Positions 14,194 to 20,381 of a DNA stretch of 24,693 nucleotides are shown one piece after another. The notes beneath the pieces are model-generated. The model had not been told where the DNA came from. It made no database searches and saw only the letters and a program-made list of their open reading frames with translations. Every line of letters begins with the position of its first letter. Position 1 is the first letter of the stretch. Both the position numbers and the translations under genes were made by a program. Source of the stretch: CAZSNT01 sp964607765 (GTDB lineage Bacteria; Verrucomicrobiota; Lentisphaeria; Oligosphaerales; JABHEG01); assembly GCA_964607765.1 (NCBI GenBank), contig CAZSNT010000151.1:1-24693 (forward strand), given 5' to 3'.

Positions 14194-15107
14194 AGGTGGA
14201 ACGGGGTGTGCTTGCGGCCCTACGGGAGTGGAGAGTGACGCCGAAGCGTGCCAGAACGTGGGTTCGACTCGCCTCGGCCTTGTGTGGCGCCGCTTCCGCC
14301 GTTGCGGTGAGCTCCTTCCTGGCGGATGTCCGAGGGCTCGGCAGAGCATCGCACGGCTTGTCGCTCAGCTATCTCCCCATGCTCTTTGAGGAAGTCATCG
14401 GTCAGAAACCCAGCGTTGCCAGGCGGCAGACTGCGGACATCCGCGATGCTGTTCTCAGGCTGCTTGCGGACACGTCTGACCCGCCCTTCTTCATCGAGGG
14501 GGCAGATGGGGATGTGCCTTCCGGGATTGGGCCAGGCCCTCGAAGGGCCGCCCCCCCGTCTTTGCGCGACTCGCCTCGAGCGCGGCCCAAAGCGTTGCCG
14601 GCGCGCAAGGCTGTTCCGGTCCGCAAGGCAAAGCGGACCGGTCAACGGCAACGACCGGCTGGGTGCCATCTCCCGCCCGATGATGAGCGTGTGTCCAGCA
14701 AGCTGATGCCGAATGGCGTGTGCGTTCTGATTGCAGTCACCGATGGCGACGTGCCTGAGCTCGAACGAGGCGCGGATCCGCGCTGGGTGACTCGGGATTC
14801 GCGAACCGTTGTTCGACTGGCGGATCATCTGATAACCAATGCGGCCGGCTACGGCACGTGGCACGGTGCTTATCTGACCGATCAGCATTGGCTGGGCTAC
14901 GCCGGGAACGGACGGCTGCCTTGCGACCCCTGGGGCAACCGGTACGCGGTTAACATTGCGTGCTTTGCGGGGGACGATGGGCCGGAGTGGGATGTGGTGG
15001 TGATCTGCGCGGGGCCGGACGAGGAAATCGACAGCAAGTTCGCGCAGAGGGGGTTTGTGGCCGGTGGCGACGATATAGTAGCGGTGATCCGAGCGGCGCG
15101 GCCGTGA
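14190..15107 (+). CDS. Stand-alone pseudopilin-like membrane protein, paralogue of the permease C-terminus
   Basis: I chose GTG 14190, which overlaps the upstream TGA by 4 bp like the previous junction. It gives 305 residues. One hydrophobic helix near 22-44 is followed by a helix resembling the permease tail (ADIRDAVLRLLAD), a basic Pro/Arg/Ala-rich insert (about 115-155), and the globular domain: WHGAYLTD, DPWGNRY at 246-252, WDVVVICAGPDEEIDSKF and GFVAGGDDIVAVI. Nearly all of these words also occur in the C-terminal 200 residues of the upstream permease, so the two arose by duplication. The family is that of GspG-like pseudopilin globular domains, but there is no prepilin peptidase site. 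The role is probably in the envelope together with the permease, and the function is unknown. Confidence 0.75.
   Translation: MKVERGVLAALREWRVTPKRARTWVRLASALCGAASAVAVSSFLADVRGLGRASHGLSLSYLPMLFEEVIGQKPSVARRQTADIRDAVLRLLADTSDPPFFIEGADGDVPSGIGPGPRRAAPPSLRDSPRARPKALPARKAVPVRKAKRTGQRQRPAGCHLPPDDERVSSKLMPNGVCVLIAVTDGDVPELERGADPRWVTRDSRTVVRLADHLITNAAGYGTWHGAYLTDQHWLGYAGNGRLPCDPWGNRYAVNIACFAGDDGPEWDVVVICAGPDEEIDSKFAQRGFVAGGDDIVAVIRAARP
14616..14641. repeat. 9-bp perfect palindrome within a coding region
   Basis: CCGGTCCGC and GCGGACCGG flank an 8-base loop. An outer GTTGCCG/CGGCAAC pair (14594-14600, 14646-14652) nests around it. It encodes part of the basic insert of the pseudopilin-like paralogue, which is absent from the permease copy, so it may be a small palindromic insertion kept in frame. 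Confidence 0.5.
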
Positions 15108-15168
15108 ACGAGCCCGGTCAGTGCTCGTCGGCCGCTCCTCGTCGCCGCCATCGTTTGCTGAACACCCA

Positions 15169-15308
15169 ATGTCATTGAGTTAAGGAGTTGCTCGCCATCT
15201 CGGAAGATTAGGGTGAAAGATCAAGGCGAAAGATGAGGGATCCCACACCTTGATCTTTCGCCCTAATCCTTCGCCCTAATCTCCCGGAACCGCTTAACTC
15301 AATGACAT
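15169..15308. repeat. Nested inverted repeat (MITE-like) before the FAD oxidoreductase
   Basis: Outer arms of 16 bp match perfectly (15169-15184, 15293-15308). Inner arms of 21 bp match at 20 positions (15206-15226, 15248-15268) around a 21-base loop. The 140-bp element fills most of the 230-bp space between operons. Its right arm contains ATG 15302, which argues against that codon as the oxidoreductase start. It may be a mini-mobile element, or a strong transcript-end structure for the operon ending at 15107. Confidence 0.85.
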
Positions 15309-15337
15309 GGACTGAACCCCCGGAGAGGATCGTTGTC

Positions 15338-16669
15338 ATGCAGGAAAACACAGCGCCCTGTCTGAGTTATTCGCGGGATCTGCCCATTCGCTATGATGTC
15401 GATGTGCTGGTTGCGGGCGGCGGCCCGGCAGGGGTTGCCGCCGCGCTTGCCGCCGCGCGGCAGGGCGCGGACGTGCTGGTGATCGAAGCACACACCTGCC
15501 TCGGCGGCATGGGCACGGCGGGCGGCGTGCCCGTGTTCATGCAGTTCGGGGACGGCATCAATTTCCTGGCGGACGGCATTGGGCGTGCCGTGCTGGAGAC
15601 GTTGCGCGAGGCCGGCGGCACGTATCCGACGCAAGGCACGGGCATCCGTGCCGAAGTGCTGAAACGCGTTTACGATCAGATGCTGAGCGACGCCGGCGTC
15701 CCGTTCCTGCTCCACACGCAGTTGGTGGACGTCTGTGTGCAGGGCGGGCGCGTGAGCCGCGTGGTCTGTGCCGGGAAGGCCGGGCTGTTCGCGATCTCCG
15801 CAAAGGCGTTTGTGGACGGCACGGGCGATGGGGATCTGTGCGCTTTCGCGGGCGCGCCGTTCGACAAGGGCGACGCGGACGGCAACATGATGCCGGGCAC
15901 GCTCTGCAGTCTGTGGGCAGGGATCGATTGGGACGCGGTCCGCGACGGCGGTCTGGGCAAGGGAAACAGCCGCATCGAGGATGCGTTCCGCGACGGGGTG
16001 TTCTCGCAGGAGGACCGGCACCTGCCCGGCATGTGGCGAGTGGGTGACATTGTGGGCGGCGGCAACATCGGGCACACGTTCGAGGTGGACGGCACGGACG
16101 AGGTATCGCTCACGCGCGCCCTGGTCACGGGCCGCCGCATCCTGACCGAGTACGAGACGTACTACAAGGAGTACCTGAAGGGCTTCGAGAGCATGGAGCT
16201 CGTGGCCACGGGCAGTCTGCTTGGCGTGCGCGAGACACGTCGGATCCTGGGCGATTACGTGCTGAACGTCGAGGACTTCAAGACGCAGGCCGTGTTCCCC
16301 GACGAGATCGGCCGCTACTCGTACCCGGTCGACATCCACGTTGCGCGTCCGGACAAGGCGAGCTACGACGCGTTCCAGAAAGAGTTCACGTCCATGCGTC
16401 TCGGCAAGGGCGAGAGCTACGGCATACCGTACCGCGCGTTGACGCCCAGAGGCCTGGACAATGTTCTGGTCGCAGGGCGCTGCATCAGCACGGACCGCAG
16501 CATGCAAGCGTCGATTCGCGTCATGCCGGGCTGCTACGTCACCGGTCAGGCCGCGGGCATCGCGGCCGCGATGGTGGCGGACCGCGGGATCGGATCGCGC
16601 AGCTTCGAGGTCGCAGAATTGCAGCGCGGCCTGAAGGAACTGGGCGCGTATCTGCCCAATTCCGGCTGA
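15338..16669 (+). CDS. FAD-dependent oxidoreductase (FAD_oxidored family)
   Basis: The 443-residue protein starts at ATG 15338, with GGAGAGG about 9 bases upstream. ATG 15302 lies inside a repeat and has no such site. The FAD-binding GGGPAG motif is at residues 27-32, followed by VLVIE, where the glutamate binds the ribose. LGGMGTAGG follows, and a C-terminal segment NVLVAGRCISTDRSMQASIR leads into a closing GQAAGIAAAMV helix, all typical of the FAD_oxidored family related to fumarate-reductase-like flavoproteins. Such proteins are common beside carbohydrate genes in PVC bacteria, but their substrates are mostly unknown. No signal peptide is seen, so it probably acts in the cytoplasm. Its stop shares one base with the start of the MFS transporter, so the two are co-transcribed. 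Confidence 0.9.
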   Translation: MQENTAPCLSYSRDLPIRYDVDVLVAGGGPAGVAAALAAARQGADVLVIEAHTCLGGMGTAGGVPVFMQFGDGINFLADGIGRAVLETLREAGGTYPTQGTGIRAEVLKRVYDQMLSDAGVPFLLHTQLVDVCVQGGRVSRVVCAGKAGLFAISAKAFVDGTGDGDLCAFAGAPFDKGDADGNMMPGTLCSLWAGIDWDAVRDGGLGKGNSRIEDAFRDGVFSQEDRHLPGMWRVGDIVGGGNIGHTFEVDGTDEVSLTRALVTGRRILTEYETYYKEYLKGFESMELVATGSLLGVRETRRILGDYVLNVEDFKTQAVFPDEIGRYSYPVDIHVARPDKASYDAFQKEFTSMRLGKGESYGIPYRALTPRGLDNVLVAGRCISTDRSMQASIRVMPGCYVTGQAAGIAAAMVADRGIGSRSFEVAELQRGLKELGAYLPNSG

Positions 16670-17877
16670 TGCTCTCGCTCCACGACAACCGCGCACGTCT
16701 GCTGGTCCTGACGTTGGCGCATTTCACGGTCGATTTCTACGGCGGGCTCACTGTGCCGCTGCCGGAGCCGACGCTGGTGCAGCATCTGGGCGTTGGGTTG
16801 CCGCGGGTTGCTTTCCTGGTGGGCGGCTGTGCGATCCTCGTGAACCTGATCCAGCCCATCTCGGGTTGTGTGCTGCCGAAGCGCGGCGCGCCCTTCATCC
16901 TGATTCTCGCGCCGCCGGCCGCGGCACTCATCACGTGCATGGGCTTGACCACGTCGTACTGGGGCGTCGGGGGCATGCTGCTGCTGGCGGGTGCGGGCAT
17001 TGGCCTGCTGCACCCGGAAGGCGCACTTGCCGCGCACAGTGTGGCCGGTACAGGCAAAGGCCTGGGCATGGGCGTGTTCATGTCGGGCGGATACCTTGGC
17101 TTTGCGAGCGGCAGCCTGGTGAGCGGCGTCTGGGTGGAGACACAGAACCAGGACCTGACCCACATGTGGCTGCTGGGGCTGCCCATGGTGCTCGTGGTCG
17201 GGCTGGTGCTGGCTTCGGGGCTGCACCGACTCGACGGGCATGTGGACGCCGACGACGGCGAGGGGGACGGGCCCGACCGGAGTGTCCCGTTCCGCGTGGT
17301 GTTTGCCCTGGCCGTATCCGTTGCGGTCACCATGTGCCTCGTGGTACGATTCCTGACGATCTGGCTGGTCCGTCAGTTCCCTGATCAGCCGTCGCAAGGC
17401 TGGGGCGGCGCAACCGTGTTCGCCTCAGGTCTGTCCGGCGCGTTCGCCGGACTGCTCTGGGGTCACCTTTCGGACCGCTTCGGCCGCGGCAGAATGATCG
17501 CGCTCGCCTCGGCTGCCTGCGCGCCCTTCCTCTACCTGCTGCTGCACGTGAAGACGCCGTCAGCCGCGCCGCTCTGGGGGTTGGGGATCGGTTTGACCAT
17601 CGGCGGGATTTTCCCGATCACGGTTGTCCTGGCCCGGGAAGCGCGCGGCGCCGGGCAGCGGCTCCGGATCGGGTTCGCGATCGGCGGCGCGTGGGGCACG
17701 GGCGAGTTGCTGTTCATCGCGGCAAGCAAGTACGTTGGGCGGTTCCCTGACGGGCTGGCAGAGCCCGTAGCGCGCGTGCTCGGCCTGTGCTGGATCAGTC
17801 TCGCACTCGCCGTGGCTCTTGGATTGTGGATCGCACGCCTGGAACGCCGCATTGAGGGGGGAGCCAGCCCGGTCTGA
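16669..17877 (+). CDS. MFS transporter
   Basis: The 402-residue membrane protein has about 12 hydrophobic segments in two halves, split by an acidic loop near residues 187-205 (DGHVDADDGEGDGPDRS). The opening AHFTVDFYGGLTVPL resembles fosmidomycin-resistance-type MFS proteins. Conserved MFS features include GHLSDRFGRGRM after helix 8. It probably exchanges a small molecule across the inner membrane. The neighbouring FAD oxidoreductase, whose TGA overlaps this ATG, suggests the substrate or product of that enzyme, but this is inference. The similarity to the fosmidomycin exporter is by eye and says nothing reliable about substrate. The C-terminus overlaps the possible small ORF at 17852. Confidence 0.88.
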   Translation: MLSLHDNRARLLVLTLAHFTVDFYGGLTVPLPEPTLVQHLGVGLPRVAFLVGGCAILVNLIQPISGCVLPKRGAPFILILAPPAAALITCMGLTTSYWGVGGMLLLAGAGIGLLHPEGALAAHSVAGTGKGLGMGVFMSGGYLGFASGSLVSGVWVETQNQDLTHMWLLGLPMVLVVGLVLASGLHRLDGHVDADDGEGDGPDRSVPFRVVFALAVSVAVTMCLVVRFLTIWLVRQFPDQPSQGWGGATVFASGLSGAFAGLLWGHLSDRFGRGRMIALASAACAPFLYLLLHVKTPSAAPLWGLGIGLTIGGIFPITVVLAREARGAGQRLRIGFAIGGAWGTGELLFIAASKYVGRFPDGLAEPVARVLGLCWISLALAVALGLWIARLERRIEGGASPV

Positions 17878-18085
17878 CAAGTTCGCCCTGATCTGCACAC
17901 CGCAGTTGGAGGAAGAGGGCTTCAAGTATCTGCGCATCAACGTGACGCGTCTGGATGATGGCCGTGCGCAGTTGGCGCGACCGGCGATCACGGACGCTGA
18001 CGGCGAGGCCCTGTACCGCCTGAGAGCCCATGTCTACCTGACTGCGGCAAAGCTGAGCGAGTTGCGAGCGCTGTTGCCGCGGTAG
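17852..18085 (+). CDS. Small unknown protein with weak start, possibly a 3' gene fragment
   Basis: The frame encodes a protein-like 70-residue core (DKFALICTPQLEEEGFKYLR, later ITDADGEALYRLRAHVYLT and KLSELRALLP), whose composition and heptad-like spacing look genuine. No ATG or GTG lies in frame near its beginning. The closest start is TTG 17852, which would overlap the MFS gene by 26 bp and has no clear ribosome-binding site. It could be a translationally coupled gene with a rare start or the tail of a larger gene fused behind the transporter. I do not recognise the family. It ends 5 bp before the convergent SEC-C gene. Confidence 0.4.
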   Translation: MRGEPARSDKFALICTPQLEEEGFKYLRINVTRLDDGRAQLARPAITDADGEALYRLRAHVYLTAAKLSELRALLPR

Positions 18086-18090
18086 TCGGT

Positions 18091-18315
18091 CTACCAGCGC
18101 CGATTCTTCCGGCTCGACGAGCCGCCCTTCCTGCGGGCATCGCGCCAGTCGCCGGGCTGCGATTCGGCCGGTGGCGGCGCATCGCCGGTTGCTGCCGCAG
18201 CAGGTTCGGCCGCGGTCTTCTTGCGTTCCGCGGCTTCATCCTTCTGCAAGCAGCAGCGCTTGTATTTGTTGCCGCTGCCGCACGGGCAGGGATCGTTCCG
18301 TCCTGCTTTCGCCAT
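18091..18315 (-). CDS. SEC-C zinc-motif mini-protein
   Basis: The 74-residue protein begins with GRNDPCPCGSGNKYKRCC, the SEC-C motif (C-x-C-x8-CC) that binds zinc and forms the C-terminal tail of SecA and many small proteins. The remainder is a low-complexity Ala/Pro-rich spacer ending in a basic RKNRRW tail. No other domain is present. Stand-alone SEC-C proteins are common, and their partners (ribosome, SecB or others) are unknown here. The start at 18315 has only a weak purine tract (AAAGGG) upstream. It is convergent with the small ORF ending at 18085. Upstream, 18316-18772 contains only repeats. Confidence 0.85.
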   Translation of the reverse strand: MAKAGRNDPCPCGSGNKYKRCCLQKDEAAERKKTAAEPAAAATGDAPPPAESQPGDWRDARRKGGSSSRKNRRW

Positions 18316-18465
18316 GGTTCTGCCCTTTCGGCAGTTCTGCGTGTGCCTGGGTCACTCCGCACAATATAGCACGCAACCTGGTCCACGTCCCAAGCGCTGG
18401 AGATCCGATGGGTTGGACAGGTCGGACAGCTGCTGCTCTGACCCAACATCCGTTGGCCGGCTCTG

Positions 18466-18508
18466 CCATCCGTGAGAAACACCCATCCGTGGGAGACCAT
18501 CCGTGGGA
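18466..18508. repeat. Three short direct repeats of a CCATCCGTG word
   Basis: Copies of CCATCCGTGRGA begin at 18466, 18483 and 18497, with a weaker one at about 18446. They lie in the 457-bp gene-free stretch between the SEC-C gene and the GH5 gene, just left of the REP pair. No regulator can be assigned. The rest of this stretch, apart from the REP pair, shows no gene. Confidence 0.6.
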
Positions 18509-18555
18509 TCCCGTACCCGTCCGCAACCGCTCAGTCTCGTGCGGCATCCGCGCGT

Positions 18556-18654
18556 CCCCCGTAGCCCGGCTCTCCCGAGCCGGGTGTGCTGCCGTGCCTC
18601 CGGATAGAGCGCAACGACAAAGACACCCGGCTCAGGAGAGCCGGGCTACGGGGG
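18556..18654. repeat. REP doublet (REPIN-like)
   Basis: Two GTAG-palindrome elements face each other: 18556-18587 (plus) and 18623-18654 (minus), matching as inverted repeats at 31 of 32 positions around a 35-base spacer. Each has its own perfect 8-bp stem. The GTAG tetranucleotides are at the outer edges. This is the known structure of REPINs, which are mobilised in trans by RAYT transposases. The right copy continues into CCTCACGTAACTGA, shared with the copy at 24640-24687. Confidence 0.85.
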
Positions 18655-18772
18655 CTGCCTCACGTAACTGACGCGTTACACCTGGAGAGCGGCGTTCCGG
18701 GTCCGCCATCGCGCAGGACGGCGAATGGCGTTACGTTAGGCGCGGAACCTGATCATGTCGGAGGGTTGACCC

Positions 18773-20290
18773 GTGATAGATGCCGTTCGTGTCCTCAGTA
18801 TCGGGGGCGCCGTTACCTGTTTCGTTCTGACTGCACCCGCAGCCGAAATCGAGTGGCTGCCTGCGTCGCCGAGCAAGCTGCCGCGGTGGCGTGGCTTCAA
18901 TCTGTTGGAGAAGTTCCACAAGTCGCGGGGAAACCACGCGTTTGTGGAGAAGGACTTCCGGCTGATTTCGGAGTTGGGCTTCAACTTCGTGCGCCTGCCC
19001 ATGGACTATCGCCTGTGGATCCGGAACAGTGACTGGGAGCTGTTTGACGAGGACGTGCTGGGCGAGATCGATGAGGCAGTGGAATTCGGCAGGCGTTACG
19101 GCGTCCATGTCTGCCTGAATTTCCATCGTGCGCCCGGCTACACGGTGGCTCGGCCGCGGGAGAAGACGGACCTGTGGACCGATGCCGAGACGCAGCGTGT
19201 GTGTGCCAGACATTGGGCCACGTTCGCGCGCCGCTACCGCAACATCCCCAACGAACGGCTCAGCTTCAACCTGTTCAATGAGCCGTCCCACGTCGACGAG
19301 GGGATATACGTTGGCGTTGTGAGCAAGATCGTGGCCGCGATCCGGGCCGAGGATCCGAAACGGCTCATCATCTCGGACGGGCTGGAGTGGGGCAGGAAGC
19401 CGTGCATGGGCCTGCTGCCGCTCAAGCTGGCGCAGATGACGCGCGGCTACGAACCCGGCGCGCTCACGCATCACAAGGCGTCGTGGGTCAGCGCGTCGAT
19501 GGACGCACCAGCGCCGACCTGGCCCGTGGTGACCGCGAACGGCATGCTGTTCGGGCCGGTGAAGAAGGAACTCAGTGCTCCGTTTGTCATCGAGGGCCCA
19601 TTCGCGCAGCAGTGCGGACTGCGCATGCATCTGAAGGTGGTGTCGCAGCGGGCAACACTCGTGGTGAAGGCTGATGGCCAGGCCGTGTTAGAGAAGGCGT
19701 TCGAGTGCGGCCCCGGCGAGGGCGAGTGGAAGGAACCGGTGTTCAAGAAGCAATGGAACATCTACCAGAACGTCTATGACCGAGACTACGCGGCCACGAT
19801 CCCCGCAGGCACGAAACAGGTCACGCTCGAGTTGACTGAAGGTGACTGGATCACGCTGTCAGAGATCGCCGTGGCCGGGGAACCCGGCGGCGAGGAGCAG
19901 GTTCTGGCGCTCGCGAACAAGTACGGCAAGGCGCCCGGCAAGGTGCGCTATGCGCCAGACGCGCCGGGCGGGCCGTTCCTGGCCGAAGTGACGTCTGACC
20001 GGAAAACGCTGTGGCAGCAGATGATCGTGCCGTGGCAGGCGGCGCGGGAGCAGGGCATCGGTGTGATGGTCGGTGAGTGGGGCTCGTACAACAAGACGCC
20101 GCACGATGTGGTGCTGCGCTGGGCCGAGGACTGCCTGAAAAACTGGCAGGAGGCCGGTTGGGGCTGGGCACTGTGGAATCTCCGCGGTTCGTTCGGGATC
20201 CTGGACAGCGGCCGAGAGGACGTCGAGTACGAGAAGTGGGAGGGGCATCACCTGGACCGCAAGTTCCTCGAACTGCTGCAGCGGCACTGA
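18773..20290 (+). CDS. Secreted GH5-type glycoside hydrolase with an inserted beta domain
   Basis: The 505-residue protein starts at GTG 18773, with GGAGG 8 bases upstream. A signal peptide occupies roughly 1-23. The GH5 barrel shows RGFNLLEKF, FNFVRLPMDYRLW, FNLFNEP with acid/base E170, THHKASW at about 232-238, and VGEWGSYN with nucleophile E435. Between the histidine motif and the nucleophile strand sits a beta-rich region of about 120 residues (roughly 255-372; SAPFVIEGPF, RMHLKVVSQRATLVVKADG, VTLELTEGDWITLSEIAVAG) that ordinary GH5 enzymes lack. It looks like a carbohydrate-binding sandwich inserted in a barrel loop. It probably cleaves beta-linked polysaccharides outside the cytoplasm. 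Another hydrolase follows 91 bp downstream on the same strand. Confidence 0.9.
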   Translation: MIDAVRVLSIGGAVTCFVLTAPAAEIEWLPASPSKLPRWRGFNLLEKFHKSRGNHAFVEKDFRLISELGFNFVRLPMDYRLWIRNSDWELFDEDVLGEIDEAVEFGRRYGVHVCLNFHRAPGYTVARPREKTDLWTDAETQRVCARHWATFARRYRNIPNERLSFNLFNEPSHVDEGIYVGVVSKIVAAIRAEDPKRLIISDGLEWGRKPCMGLLPLKLAQMTRGYEPGALTHHKASWVSASMDAPAPTWPVVTANGMLFGPVKKELSAPFVIEGPFAQQCGLRMHLKVVSQRATLVVKADGQAVLEKAFECGPGEGEWKEPVFKKQWNIYQNVYDRDYAATIPAGTKQVTLELTEGDWITLSEIAVAGEPGGEEQVLALANKYGKAPGKVRYAPDAPGGPFLAEVTSDRKTLWQQMIVPWQAAREQGIGVMVGEWGSYNKTPHDVVLRWAEDCLKNWQEAGWGWALWNLRGSFGILDSGREDVEYEKWEGHHLDRKFLELLQRH

Positions 20291-20381
20291 GCAAGTCATG
20301 GCGTTGGCCAGTCCAGAAGGACGTCCGGAGTGGGGCAGAGCCCCGCTTCCCAAACGTAGGACAGGACTGATGGAGCTTCAG

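Noticed and set aside
15299..16696. 465-codon minus-strand frame
   Set aside because: It mirrors the FAD oxidoreductase, whose motifs are unambiguous on the plus strand.
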